Source: Homalodisca vitripennis
Lineage: Eukaryota; Arthropoda; Insecta; Hemiptera; Cicadellidae
Length of the DNA: 64,000 nucleotides
Direction: 5' to 3'
Assembly (NCBI RefSeq): GCF_021130785.1
Contig: NC_060207.1
Location: forward strand, 196,862,001 to 196,926,000
Below the pieces are notes generated by a model that was given only the letters and a program-made list of their open reading frames with translations, was not told the DNA's origin and ran no database searches. Positions 23,501 through 37,043 of this stretch are shown piece after piece. Both the position numbers and the translations under genes were made by a program. Every line of letters starts with the position of its first letter. The first letter of the stretch is position 1.

Positions 23501-24400
23501 ACTGTAGCACTGATAAATCTTGACTATCAGTATCCAAGTTCTTACAGTACAAAGCCAACTCTGGTCTGTAAATACAGACACCACTGATAAGCCTGTGGAA
23601 CACTAACAGTATAGTTTTTCTGCAGTATTGGCTTTGAGACGATTTGCCGACCTAAGTACAAAACTAACTTTGGATCTTACTTTTTAATATAAATTAAAAC
23701 AGTTGCCTTTGGTTTTATACCTCAATACCGGGTAGCAAAATTGTCATTTGATTTCAAAATATTTTTAACTTTGACCTACTTTGCTTATACTTCTTAATGT
23801 ACAGTTTACCCACAGTAAATACCTAATGCTTCTCGGTACCCAGTACTTTAGAATGGTCCAGGTGTTGTGGATGTTGTAATTATTAAGATATTTAATCTTG
23901 ACTATCGGTTACCCGCGGCTTGCACGCAATTTTGTAGGTTTTGCACTTGTATGAACACTTCTGGTTCTAGGCCATTATATTCCCTACAGCAATATTGATT
24001 TTGTCTTCTTCCCAAGACCAAAAAATTATTTTTTTATCTAAAAAAAGTTAAAAAAGTTGATATCTAATCATTCTGATTTACTCTGATCTTAGTATTTTTG
24101 TTACGTAGGTAATTATGCCTCTTTCTCGATTACTAATACAGCTCTGAGATGCCTAATTTTGTCAAAAGACAAATAATTTTGGTTTACAACAATCTTCAAA
24201 AATAAAAATAAAGTTAGACTACATTGAGGAGGAAACAGGACTATATTGTCTTTTATATCTACACTGCCAGCAGTTACGTGCTAATTTGCACGCGATTTAT
24301 TAGGCATTGTTCGTATATGACCACTGCTAGTTCTAGTAAATGGCTTCATTCGAAGCCAATGTAAAGTTTTCCTTCTTACAACGAAAAAATCATAAAAAAG
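23500..24400. repeat. Degenerate direct repeats of about 370 bp, copy 1
   Basis: A run near 23893 (CGGTTACCCGCGGCTTGCACGC, then TTCTGGTTCTAGG and TTGTCTTCTTCCCA) resembles a run near 24268 (CAGTTACGTGCTAATTTGCACGC, then GCTAGTTCTAGT and TTTTCCTTCTTACAACG). A third, weaker version starts near 23515. Spacing is about 360-380 bp. No frame and no family recognised. Confidence 0.4.
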
Positions 24401-25231
24401 TGCGTAATATATTTGTAATAATTTAAATTTACTTATTTACTTTAATTTTACTAAAATGAGTTTTATATCAGTCATTAAATGTATATTAAAAGTTATATAG
24501 TACCTATGAAAGTTTTAGTAAACTCTTTTAGATCTTATACTTATTATGTAATACAAATGTACATTTAAAAGTATATTAATAATGACACTACGCGTTTGTT
24601 TGTTTTTTGTAAAATGAAAAATATTGTTGATAGAGAAAATTTAGAGGTGGAATTAATACATTTATTAGTTGAAAAGGACAGTCAAGCGAACTTTCATCTT
24701 GAATAGTTCTTCCCTACTACGTCAAAGTCTTCAGAGTCAAATTATGATCATTTTATGTTTTAGTATATTTTTTAAGGTAGATCAGTAGGCTACATACATA
24801 ATCGCTGAAATCGAAAACGTCGTAAAATTAAGTTTATTTCTTTCAGAGTGTACTCTCTCTTAATGTAAACAAATTCAAAATAATGAACAATGTTTACACA
24901 GATCATTTAACAAACTGTTAACATTATACATGCTATCTTAATTAAACTCACTTTCACTACTTAAGATGCAATATTTCGCCAATTTAAAGACCAGTAAGGC
25001 GTATCACGAAGAAATTTATGAAACAAGAATAGGTCTATATTCATCCGAGGGACCGTAAGAATGTCCATGTAAACTTGTTGTAGAATAGTTTATGCGTGAC
25101 AAAAACATTCCGAGCATTTATAATAGTATACGTCTGAATTTCGATTAAATTGGCAAAGTATTTATAAATCACTAAATGTAATGTAATGTTCTGTAATAAC
25201 CCTCGTCCTTGAAATTCCTGGCATATTTATA

Positions 25232-27139
25232 CTTAGATGGTCATGGACATTCATTTACCGTCGTGATTAATTATATAGTTTTATGTATAGTAAACATATT
25301 ATTTTGAATAAGGAATTGGCTAATTATTAGACATCATAATTAAAGAACGTTACCAAAACCGTTACCACTCCAAAAGTTGTAAGGTATATCTGTTATATGT
25401 ATAAAACCCTTATGGCAATATATAATACAAAACAAGTAATATTCAAGTCAATTATATTATTTAATGCTCAATACTTTACTGTAAATAAATTTTCTGTTAG
25501 CCACAAAGAGTTGGCTATTACTGTAATACACACCCCTACCTGAGATTTGACGCGTTAATGTTAGCTGTCAGACACATCTTGATCTGTAATGTCACATTTG
25601 CGAAAGAACAGGCTCGTACTATTCTCCATTAGCTAGTTTAAATTTGCTTATATCGATACAAGATTATTGCTTACGTTTTATTTTTAATCTAAGATAGGAT
25701 GATCTCGAACTGAGAGACTACGTGACATCACATCCTTACTAATATATATGCAACTCGTAAAACTGGATCTCATAGGCACCTATCCAAGTTAATCGCCTTT
25801 ACTTCTTCAATTAGAGCAAAATAATACTGGGGTTAGGTATAGTATACTAAATTGAATAAAAATATATAGTTACAAAATTGTCCTAGAAAATGAAAAATAA
25901 CAAGCATTGATAGAAAGGAGTAACATTTATCACGAAAGAAGATATTTACATAAAAAAATTAAAATCGTGATACTCTAAACATTTAATTATAAACAACATA
26001 AATTTGATTTATATAACATCTAAAATACTATATCAAAACGCGGTCAAAATTACAACTATCACAATGGTTTTAGTTTTGCGTAACTTTTATATGTATTTGT
26101 CTGCTTTTTAAAGAGTGAACAGTTTAAAGGTAATAATTATGGCAACACGTATTGCGATACCTTTTAATAATATCACTAAATCTTAGAATGTTTAATTTGA
26201 TAGATTATATACATTTAGCGTGCATAACTCTTCAAATTAAAAAAATAGTACTTTATTAAACGAGAGTTAATAAGAATTAGAATATTATGTACAATAGTTC
26301 TGAAAGACCCGAGTTTTTCAGCATTATGAAAGTTTTGATATTTGGAAAGTTTTGTATTGATGTTTCTTAGATATTCTTAGAAGACTTTTGAATCTATTAC
26401 CTGCAAAGAATGGCTATAAGTAGGGAGGGTATTTTAAGCATACAGATGTTTTTCTTTTCTAATTTTACCTCAAGACTGGTGTGTTTTGAAACTTTATGCA
26501 GTGTTCAAGAGTCAAAGCTTATCTAAAAATTATGACTCCTAGACAATGGTGTTTGATAATTTCAAGAATGGATATTCCTGAAAGAAGAATGGAAACGCTC
26601 TCAGAAATCTATTGATCAATTATGCTCACTTTGGTATCGTGATCAAACTGTTGCTGGAGCTTGACACCAATATAATCTAATATAGACCTAAAACACGGTT
26701 TCATTGCTAGTTATTAATAACTAAATTGAATTAATCTATGCCTCCTGAAAAGGATCCACATATTTCTGGAAAATTTGTCTTATAGTAAGCTTTTAAATAT
26801 CAATAGCTCAAAGAATTCGAATTACTTCACATAAAACTGATATTAATGCCTGGAGTTTGTTTATATTTCTAGAATTTACTTTAGATCAGAATTTCAAGAG
26901 GGCTTATGAAGATATAAATGACATACACTTGGTAGTGCCAGAAAAATAGTACGATCCAGAGACTAGATGCTTTTATAGGCTAGGTTTATATATTCCTCTC
27001 TGGTTTAGCAGTCCAGATGTCTTACGAAATGTGACAAAAGTATACATTAATCTTAGATGTTTTTTTAAGATGGACATAGCTTCTTTAATTAAAGTTTAAA
27101 TATTATCATATACGTACACCTAGGAATTGTGCCTGCCAC
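25232..27139. other. Single-copy spacer between the two duplicated blocks
   Basis: This 1.9-kb stretch has no partner elsewhere in the window. After copy 2, at 50211, the sequence is unrelated to it, so either copy 2 lost this part or the spacer was inserted. I see no long open frame and no recognisable transposon motif. Bases 26460-27010 are slightly richer in GC and in short open stretches, but all frames carry frequent stops and I do not recognise a family. Confidence 0.6.
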
Positions 27140-27438
27140 TAACAAGAAGCAATAAATTTTTTTTGTAACACAAAGAAGCTAACATGTATTTTTGTAACAC
27201 AAAGAATTACATGTATCATCATGGAATTCGATATTGACTACATAGAAATAAATGAGTTATACAAATCACCCAGTAAAGATTATTAAAAAATCTCACAGTT
27301 TAAGTTTATATAATTTGTAGTTTCTTTGTAATTTGTATTTCTAAATATAAAAAGTAACAACCTTACAAGGCGTTTATATTGTTTAAATAGTTACTAATTG
27401 ACTCTGTGCTCTATTGTAACTTCAAGTACATGCGCTAC

Positions 27439-27624
27439 CTGTGAAATGGGTTCTTGCACATATAATAATAGAGAAGAAGTAACATCAGCAATAGATTTTG
27501 TGAGCAGTCCAGTGCCAGTGTAACTGTTGGAATGCAATATAGTCGACTTTTGCCTTTCTGGAATGTTCAGGTCCTTCACAGTCCATTTACTTTGATACCT
27601 CTTTGTTAACTCGTGTTGAATTTG
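27439..27624 (-). other. Exon-like conserved stretch, copy 2 (candidate)
   Basis: Same 186-base open stretch as in copy 1, with no base changed, the same GT donor context on its lower-coordinate side and the same weak AG on the other. The adjacent presumed intron differs by two bases (CAATCG in copy 1, CATGCG here, plus strand). No product can be assigned. Confidence 0.3.
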
Positions 27625-28454
27625 CTTTATTCAGTTGTAGCATATATAACGAAAATGTATTGCTTGTCATTTTTAAATCTATAAATCTAGGCTTTATAAA
27701 TATTTAGTTAAATAAAAAAAATAATATTAATAATATAATATTTACATAATACTAAGAACTAAATGTAATTAGCTATTGTCTGATAAAAGTAAGACAATTT
27801 TAAAGTATACATAGAATAAACTTTGCCAAACTGCGGAAGTTAAAGTATTTCTCCGCCTTATCCACATGCATAGCCTTTTATAGATATCCACAGCAATGTC
27901 AAAACACTCTCCCATTCTGTTTCCCCAGAAGATATATTAGCACTTACCACGTTTTATAACTGATAATAAAATCTGACATATGTCTACACAGTTATTTGGA
28001 ATATAAATTTTTGTTTAAAATTTGGAAGAAAATTACAACTATACCTTTCGAACTGTTGGTATTACGAAAAAATGCTTTTCGATCAAAACGAAAATTGCAT
28101 TCTCTTGTTCTGCTGAGCTTCAAATAGCAAAAAGGGCTGATATAAGATTCTAATATCTACCTCTCCATAGGATAGGGGAATATTGGTATAAGCAATTTGG
28201 TACACATCTTCATTTTCGTATAGGTAAGATAGTGTAAGCAGGTCTGTGATATTTGGCCAAGGTTGCTATTTCCCATATTATAATATACTTAAAGGTTATA
28301 TTTGTGATCGTAAAATTTTTTCATGAAAGTTTTATTAAAGAGCAACATCTGTTATGCAGTTATTCCCAACCATTTAACAAAACTAAAAATTATACTTAAA
28401 TAAGGCTGGACTAAACAAAACAATATACTGCTGATGGTACAGGATTCGTGTTGT

Positions 28455-28668
28455 TTAAACAGCCAGTTCAATGTTTCGATTCAGAGCGAACACTATGGTT
28501 AAATGGCAATGGTCATGTCCAGTTCCCCAATTATAGCACCAGGACGAGCTTGTACACCAGCGGCAGTAGTATACACAATGTGAGATACACAGAACTGCCA
28601 TTACCGTAGGAAATGTAATTGCAAACCACCATGCAGACGTAATATTTGTGTTACAGCAACAATCGGAT
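28455..28668 (-). other. Exon-like stretch with a hydrophobic segment, copy 2 (candidate)
   Basis: Counterpart of 1354-1567 with a single base change, which is Tyr to Cys if read on the minus strand and silent if read on the plus strand. The acceptor-like site reads TTAG here. Function unknown. Confidence 0.25.
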
Positions 28669-31134
28669 CTAACAAGAAATTAGGGTTATAACAAAACTAA
28701 CCTAATCAGCATATGGAAGAAAAGTTAATATACATGGGTTACGTCAGTTTTTCGACGAAACAGTGTATTTGATTAAGTATATCTGTATAAGTAAATTATT
28801 ATGTAGTAATATATTCATTAAGACAAAATACATTATAAAATAATCATTTAACACACGCAATATTAAAACCGATATGTTCGCTAAAAATATTAATATCTAA
28901 TTTAAGTGCAAATCTAAACTATACATATAATAACTGACCATGTTTCAGCATTAAACTTTATTCAGTGCAAGTAAAAAACTTATCTACAAAAGAAAATGTA
29001 CACAAAGTATTGAATCATATGTACTATTTTGAAAACAAAAGTAATTAAAATTATGAATTTGTATTTATTGGTGAATAATTTGGTACTTAATGTTCTCTAG
29101 TTTCAAGAATAAGGCGTATTCTCAACCATAAATATTTCAAAATAATAAGGAATGAGTCTGAAAAAAATATGAAATAGGGATAAGTACACATATGTTTACA
29201 ATGTTATACAATGCCTGTGTATACAATATTTAATGCAAGACGTTCAATTCACGTTCATGAGATAAGACATGCTCTGAGCATAAAGGGAACTAAGTTTACT
29301 TTTACCCTTTGAGATGAGAGTTTCTTACATTACAGTTGGTAAACAAATATTTGAATACACTGGTTGCAAATACGCTTGGATATATCGGCAGAGAACAAAC
29401 TAATAAGTTAGTTATCAAATAAATATACACTTAGCACCAAATGCAGGTTATAATGGGTTCAGGATCTTAAAGCTAATTTTCGTTATGTAAGCACAAAACA
29501 TAATTTTACTGAATTCTATAGAGAAAGTTTTCCTTAGAAGATATCCTTGTGCTGGTTTCGGATAAGGTATATATGGGATAGTTAAGAAAAGTAATACACT
29601 TCATTCAATTTATTTAATTAATTAATTAAATCATGTTTACCATAAGTGACAGGAATATTTTTATAAAAATATCTGATTCCGAATTCCTTAAAAGGAATGA
29701 TATAGAAATTCCACAGTTCGGAAAGGCAAACCGTACTCTAAATAACGTCCACCTAATTTTAGTTCTTCCCTAATAATAAATTATAATTGAAAGTGAATTA
29801 AGGGGACTTTAGTGTTATTGTCCCAAAAATTGGACATTACTGTAAAAAACATTGTTGTAAAAGTGGTAACAACCAAAATACATCTGGTTTTGCAACTAAT
29901 GTTCATATATATCCGGGATCTTGCTTGTATCTTACTTTTAAAACCTTGTAAATGTATAAAATAAGCTAGGTATTAAATATTTGTATTCAGACACGAATAT
30001 CCTTATGAGATATAACAAAAAATATCAAAACTTGAAAATGAAAAGTTGTCACCTATCAGATTTGTAATTAGATGAGTACTAACAAACAGATTCGGGAGTC
30101 ATTCTAGTTTGGTTGTTAATCGAAATGGGAGGGTTTTGAAATTATTTTAGTTTTTTAAAGATTTTTTTTAAACATTAGATGAATATACGTGTCATTGAAT
30201 AGTTGTATAGTACCGTAAAATGTATTTTGTATGATTAGAAATTTAAAAATAACGCTTTTATTTTAAAAACTTGTATCACATTCTCCATGATACCTAGATT
30301 GTTGCGGACAATTAATTTACGATTCATAAAAACATTCTGAAGAATGTGCATATCCACAAATTAGCATTATTCTCAGAATCTGACGCTTCTAAAATACTAG
30401 CCAAGTATTCTTTTACCTGGTGACTCGTTTCAAAAATCTCATTCCAAGCAGAAGAGGTTCATATCACTATAATAATAAATACTCCTAGAAATGAAAAATT
30501 AGGACCATCTTTATACCCGAACCGTAATTCCGTATACCTTATTCATGAGTCAAACACTTACAAACGTTCCTTTAAAAGTGCTTGATGAGGGAAGTAAAAT
30601 GAATAAAGGTTGTAAATGTTTTCCACAAACTGTCAATATATTATTGGAGAATAGGAGACACTTTATAATCATTTTCCTCAATGGTTGTTTTATAGTACAT
30701 AGGCTGTTCACCCTTTGGCTTAATTATTAATACACAAACCTGTCGTACAAATCTAATGTACTGTTATATAGTAATATCATTATGTAAAATGAAAAATATA
30801 TTCCTTTACTAACAAAATACTGTTAAATGCCAATTGAACTATTTACGAATGTATCTCTAATTCCTTAGTACTTTCTAGTTGCTTGATACGTTATTGCTTA
30901 ATTTAAGACATCGATGATTAAGGATAGTTTTACAATTTTTTTTTTCGATGTATTGTTATTGCATCCGGAAAACGTATTATATGCAGTAATTTTACCGATG
31001 TTTAGATGAAGAGATGGGTAGCAACATGTACCCAAAATAAGTCCATGTACAATAGGAGCAGGGGTCTAAACACATGATATTAAACTATTCTATGAACACA
31101 AGGATTATATTGCATAAACCACCCACAGGATGTT

Positions 31135-31290
31135 TTGTATTGGTCGTGTCCACTGCTTTGCTAATAGAACCAGGACAAGCTTGCACACTAATGAAATTAG
31201 TATACATGAAGTGTTATACACAAAACTACCATTAGCCTAGGATATTTGTAGTGGAACCAGCATTTAAGCCTGTACTTACCATTTTATTGC
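31135..31290 (-). pseudogene. Decayed paralogue of the 28455-28668 stretch, copy 2
   Basis: Copy 2 partner of 4030-4190, differing at several positions within about 150 bases, so it is not conserved as the 1354-1567 pair is. Same stops on the minus strand. Confidence 0.35.
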
Positions 31291-31611
31291 CTATTGCTTA
31301 TGACAAGGAGTTATTGCTGGGATATATCTATTGCAGTACTACAATTAATATGTGATGTTCCTTTTATGACCGCTAAGTATAGAAGATCTGCTTCATGTAT
31401 ATTCAATAAGCGCTGATGTTTTAATTATGCATGTACTATCTGGAAAATATGCATAATTAGTAACAAAATTAATACACCTATACAGTTTTGGTACATCTTT
31501 TATGAGTTAAAAACTTACGTATAACACACATACCAACAAAAACTTCTATGGGCAAAAGTAACGATATTATACATTTTATTTGTAATTGAAAACATCATTT
31601 AAGAGTGATAA

Positions 31612-31613
<2 letters not shown>

Positions 31614-31670
<57 letters not shown>
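31614..31670. repeat. (TA)n microsatellite, copy 2 unit
   Basis: Uninterrupted run at the site of the unit 1a and 1b tracts. Confidence 0.95.
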
Positions 31671-31675
<5 letters not shown>

Positions 31676-32046
31676 GTGTCAGTAGTTCAACTTTAATACG
31701 ACAGCTGAGGGATTGCCTAAGTGCAATTGCCTTAACAGTGAACAGACAAACGTAAAAAATTCTAGTTGTATAGTAATCACACAAAATATATATGTTAGTT
31801 ACTAGTGCATTTTCATACTTCTATTATGTGGGCAATAGTTATAGTGACAGCATAAAGTGTAAGAGGAATTTTTTGCTTGCGAAGGAAAATCCTTATAGGA
31901 ATAGGAGTTTAATTTCCGCAGAGGGGTCAGGCTAAAATTGGCTGGATGATTATAAATTACTAAAAGGTCTTATGCAAAAACAACGCTAAAGTGAACAGGA
32001 ACAACAGATAGCCTAGTTCACGATTGATTTTATGATTTTAGGTTGT

Positions 32047-32237
32047 GTGACAAAAAACTTAACAAGAAAAAATTTCACCAAAACATTGATTATAATTACG
32101 GCCAAAACATAAATATGATTGTGAAGAAAGCAGAAGAACCTAACCACCCTAACGTTCTACTTGTCCCGCCAGTCCTTGCGATCCTCCAGGCTCTCGATAA
32201 GTTGCCTCTAGTTCTCCAATCAGTAGAGAGTTGGTAG
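32047..32237 (+). other. Exon-like open stretch in copy 2 unit (weak candidate)
   Basis: Third version of the stretch. The first codons differ by a base deletion and substitutions (KNLNKKKFHQNIDYNYG); the rest matches unit 1b closely. Unknown function. Confidence 0.2.
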
Positions 32238-32262
32238 TTGTCCTACATAAACAGTCTATTAA

Positions 32263-32529
32263 TTATTCAAAACATACGACTAATCTTCTGCAGACATAGT
32301 CCGAAACTAGCTTATGCACACTATAGGTAATACGGCAACTAGAAGTATCTGCCCACAGCATCAATTGCTCTTCGTAACTCCCAACTACATTCCTAGAAAT
32401 GTTTACTACAAGCAGTAAATAACCAATTATGGTGTGTTGTGTGAAATTCGTAACTATCAGAAATGATCGTAGTTCTCTCAACTTCGGGTGGGTTTGAAGA
32501 ATATTTTCTTTCAATAACTTCATGTTCAA
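32263..32529 (-). CDS. Hypothetical 88-codon open frame, copy 2
   Basis: Partner of 8113-8379, open over the same length with Ile to Val, Ala to Val and Glu to Asp changes. Unknown; may be a non-coding repeat that happens to stay open. Confidence 0.2.
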   Translation of the reverse strand: MNMKLLKENILQTHPKLRELRSFLIVTNFTQHTIIGYLLLVVNISRNVVGSYEEQLMLWADTSSCRITYSVHKLVSDYVCRRLVVCFE

Positions 32530-32904
32530 CCTACCTCCTTAAAACAAACATTATTTTTATAACATTTATATTCCAGGCTTCCAATTTGAATTCCAATTGA
32601 CAATTTTGCTTTACATCTTGTTTAATTTATACATTTTTACAAGTTTTGTTGATTAATTTCATAAACTCTTCACGTCCCCACAAAACACTTTGACTAAATC
32701 TCCCTCACCAGGCTCTCGACTTTCAATGATATTCCTGTTCCCCATTTCCTTTCTAAGCAGCATAGCTCTCAAAAATGGCCGTCACTGATCGAAATCACAT
32801 AACTGAGAAACAAGGAAAAAGTATGACTCACATGTTTCTTACCTGTTGCAGATAGACAAAACATATGTTAATTATTTCTGAATTTATATAATATATAAAA
32901 ACAT

Positions 32905-32970
32905 AAACACACACACACAATCACACACAACCACAACCACACAATCACACACACAACACACACACAATCA
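32905..32970. repeat. CA-rich tract, copy 2 only
   Basis: Irregular CACACA and CAATCA words; absent from both units of copy 1, where ATATATCATTATTGG reads through. Confidence 0.9.
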
Positions 32971-35900
32971 TAGATTGTGTTTTATGGGTCACATAATTAT
33001 TCTCCCCCCCCTCTCACTCTCCTTCCCTCAAACTGGTATGACCTTGCTTAATTCTAAATGTATTCAACTGGCACATAAAGTCTTTAAATTACTAAAATTT
33101 ATTGCAATTTGGATTTTATAAAGAGGAGCTAGGAATAAAAGTCACCCACATGCGCACAATTTTTTTTAATTTCTAACAAGAAAACATTTTACCAAGACAT
33201 TCGGTATTGACGGATAGACGTTCATGAGATTACAAATACTATAAAGGTACAGTTTAAAAACAAAGGAACGCTCGAATAAAATAACTCAAACTGTTGCAAT
33301 ACTATACAATGTCTGTGTCCAAACAGTATATGTCCTCGAACATCTGGACATCATATGATATAATGATATAAAAAAGCTCTGAAAGTCAATTGTGAACATT
33401 GAAGAACAACGTCAGAATATCAAAACATTTTTACTATTATATATAACGTATGTGTAGACAATATTAAACTTCAGACGTTCGAATCACGTCCATGAGATAG
33501 TAAATTAATTGAAGGATCGTTAAGGTGATCTAAACTCGTTAATAAAATTACAAATGCTCTTTATGTCGAGTGTGAAAACTGAGCAAAAAGGACTCACATG
33601 TTTCCTATTTTATATAATGTTGGTGCAGACAATATTTATCCTAAGATATTCAGTTCGTGTTCATGAGATAAGACACGCTCTGAGCATAAAGGGAACTGAG
33701 TTTACTTTCACCCTTTGAGATAAGAATTTCTTACTTTACAGTTGGTAAACAAATGTTTCAGCTCACTGGTGGCAAATACACTGCGTTATATTGCTTCCAG
33801 AACCTAAAATTAAGTTATTAATTAAGTACATAAAAATAAAACTGAGAAAAATAAGCCCTGCATTTAAAGGTAACCCATTTTTCTAGGATCTGAAAGCTAG
33901 TTTGCATTCTATAGGCCCAAAACCTAGTTTTATTAAAATATTAGATTTTGCCTTAAAAGAAGTTCTCGTGCTAGTTTCGGTAGTAAGTTTGAGATAATAG
34001 TTTCTTTCCTTGTATTAGTGTAAAAATATTTGAATGTATTACTGCTACAACAGAATGAAATCAAAGTATAAATACTGAAAATAGCTTATATAACGTAAGG
34101 TTTTATATACAAAACGACATATTGATAGTAGTAATAATAAAATTATAGTAATTAAACATTTTTCAAGTTCATTGTCACTTTTAAAATACATCTTAATAAA
34201 ATAATGTATTGGTTTTTGGTGATAACAAACTATTATTAAAACTACATAACATTATTATAACAAAAACTTCTAAGGACATTCTATTTTATGCATTTATTTC
34301 TTAACAATTATTGAAGTAATGTTATCAATATTTATAATATAAAAATACCATTTGAAATATCACAGAAATAATAAGCCTTAAGTACATAAAAGTTTTATTA
34401 AATATTGCAATAACATATTTAAAATTACGATAGGAGACTTACACCGATAACTGTTATTTAATCTATTGTAAGGGCTCTTATTTAAATATTATGTTCATCT
34501 CTAAACACCGCGTGGTTTGCTTTTAAAATACTTCATAAATAAATTAATAATCTCACAAATACTTAATTTCTCTATTGGAAATATCATATTGTATTGCATG
34601 CCACTCCATATCAGTGTTACGGGTAAAAACGGTAGCAATCAGAAATTGTGTAAAAAATTAAATTCGTATACAAAGTACAACGATATGAAATTATACTTGG
34701 GAAATAATAACACTACATACTTTGCTTACAGCCTGAGTGGAGAATGTTACGTGACTTATTGTATAATGCTCCTACCTTTGTATATTTGAGCATGTAACTC
34801 ATGTTGAAGGTATAGTGAGAATAGAATTATGAAAAATTGGCTTTGTGGCATCTTCATAAGCCCGAGCACGCACGAAATCCAAAAGAAGAAGTTATAAAGT
34901 TAACTTTGTTAAAGTTAAAGTTGTGGTGAACAAAAATAATGTACAACAATTTCTTTATTGTGCATTTATTGAATAATATAGTTTTACTAATAATGAAATA
35001 TGCGAAGAACAGTATTTTTACGTGTAAACATTTTTACCAGTTTAATCAAAAGAGACAATTATATTGATACACACTGGTGTTAAAATTTATACGAATAAGG
35101 CAACACAAATTAAACCTACTTCCTATTATATACGTAAAGGATAATCTATAGAACAATTAATTAACTAATATAAGTGTAAAGTAGTACATTGTCATAACTT
35201 TTCCCGAAATCATAAAGTTCTAACTAAAACAACAAAACACAAAATTTTAAGTTACATAAACTAAGTATGTTAAGGGAGTAAGTACTTTTTACATATTTAG
35301 AATCTTGTAAACCTTATATAATAGACTTTGGAAATATTTTTAATTAGAGTGCCTGTTGATACTAGACTAATTTTAAGGTCTCCAAGGTAAAAAGTTGGCC
35401 TTACTTCGATCGCTAGTATACACTACACACATATCTCTCCCGTATAGCTTTAAGGTATATATTATGACACATTAGACTACTTATTTTATATTTACTAAAA
35501 TTTCTACAAAAAACCAGTCATTTAGAACATTCGTTTTAATACAGAAAAACTATCAATCAACATTGACCATTCATCAGTGTCCTGAGAAAGCTACAACCAC
35601 ATCATCGCCGTGTTTTTTTTTGTCTTACTATAAATGTTCGACAAATTCAAACAGCAGTACTAAATTATTAATGTTAATATAATATCAATACTAATATTAA
35701 TTGATACCAAAATTTATTTTAAAATAACGTAGCAAGCAAAGATTTGAAATAGATTATTGTGCATTTTTATCGAACTTATATTTAAACGCAAATTTGCTGA
35801 AATATCATTTCTATAATACCTTATAGCAATATTGATAGATATTTCATCTACCCGTCCCTGTTAGTGTCAATGTTAAATACGCCTGAAGCAATGTATGAGG

Positions 35901-36622
35901 GTTGAGTGCCGAATTTGGAATATTTAAAACCAACGTTTCATACCTCAGAGATTGCTGTTCAGGTTTCGAAATTTTGTTCCTCCAGAAATGCTGTCCATAG
36001 TGTCACGGATCAAACAGACTATATAGGGTGCTGACATGTATATTTTTAACGACCATAACGTAAGTTATATATACTTGGGAAAACTTTGGAATTCATGAAT
36101 GACAACCTTTCGAGTGATATTTCTATTGAAAGCAGTTTGGAATTTGTCTATAGAACAGTAACATAGGAGATATTTCAGAAAATGTATTATAAAAGAAATA
36201 TAGCTTACTCCACAGACCTCTGGGAAATAGTCCTACCTGTATTAGTGTTCGTACTAGAAACGTTGGAATCATGGTAAATAGCGACGAAATTGAATATGTT
36301 GTCGAGATGTACTAATTTAGCAAAAAATATCATTTAATACCTGTAACGGTGAAAGTCAAGTAGTATTTCAGTACCCCACAACGAAATAAGGCGAGATTCT
36401 TAGCCTTGGTAAAAATGAATGTCCTATTAAGAATGATCACGGTTTCCTAACTTTGTTAGATATTTTTAATGTATCTACTAAATGGACTGATCAAATATTT
36501 CGTTTCAGAACATTTTCATCTGTATTTCTAACTAAAAATTAGTGACGAATAAAAAAAATATTACAGTATATTAAATTAAAATAAACTGACAGCAATACTT
36601 GTACTAAAGTGGAGGAGTTATA

Positions 36623-37043
36623 CAGGGTGACCATTAAGTCTTAGGACGACTTTATAACTTTTAAACGACAAGAGATATCGCAACAAAAATTTTGTATACC
36701 GTTACTGGAAATTGTAAGCTACTTTTCTGTGTACATGGTGGTCAGATTTCACCTTTGGGGGACGGCCCGTCAGGGGTTATAACAAAATCTTTTAATGACA
36801 GCCTATGTTTGAGTTGTACATTATTTTAAAGGTCTACTTGAACTGAAAACAATGGCCGCATACCGGACTTCAAAAGGTTGATCCAGTCGGAAGAAATCGC
36901 TGTTCAAAGATTAAAAAATGTTTAACAACATTATTACATAAGAAATAACTAATAATGTAGCTGTTAGAAGTTAAGGGGAATACTTACTGAGTCTTTCAAA
37001 GTAGGTGTTCAAAATGTTCACCATCGGTCGTCTGGCCAATGTG
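36623..37043 (+). repeat. Terminal inverted repeat of the copy 2 element (C-terminal side)
   Basis: Pairs with 38284-38704 end to end with scattered mismatches. It includes the last codons and stop of the transposase (stop at 36998-36996, minus strand). Confidence 0.88.

Larger units (their letters stand above)
1..25231 (+). repeat. Segmental duplication, copy 1 (about 25.2 kb)
   Basis: The whole stretch recurs in the same orientation and order at about 27140-50210. Landmarks that line up include 327-512 with 27439-27624, 2520-2760 with 29620-29860, 14539 with 40874, 16844-17190 with 43141-43490, 21380-21760 with 46350-46735 and 23500-24400 with 48480-49370. In stretches compared by eye about 2-5% of bases differ, with many small indels and different microsatellite lengths. 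The match stops at 25231/50210, after which the two sequences are unrelated. The left end cannot be set because homology already exists at base 1. Copy 1 alone has the element at 18734-20068, the extra unit 4450-6810 and the insertion 6895-7436. Confidence 0.95.
31550..33965 (+). repeat. Single local unit in copy 2
   Basis: Counterpart of units 1a and 1b of copy 1. It most resembles 1b. Flanking sequence on the left matches that before 1a and on the right that after 1b, so copy 1 has one unit more than copy 2. It contains its own (TA)n tract and a CA-rich tract not present in copy 1. Confidence 0.8.

Noticed and set aside
24614..24706. Short ATG frame starting MKNIVDRENLEVEL
   Set aside because: Only about 31 codons, no continuation and no known domain; a distant resemblance to piggyBac N-termini was too weak to report.
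30545..30730. 61-codon plus-strand frame in copy 2
   Set aside because: The partner in copy 1 (about 3450-3636) has a stop after five codons, so the frame is not conserved.
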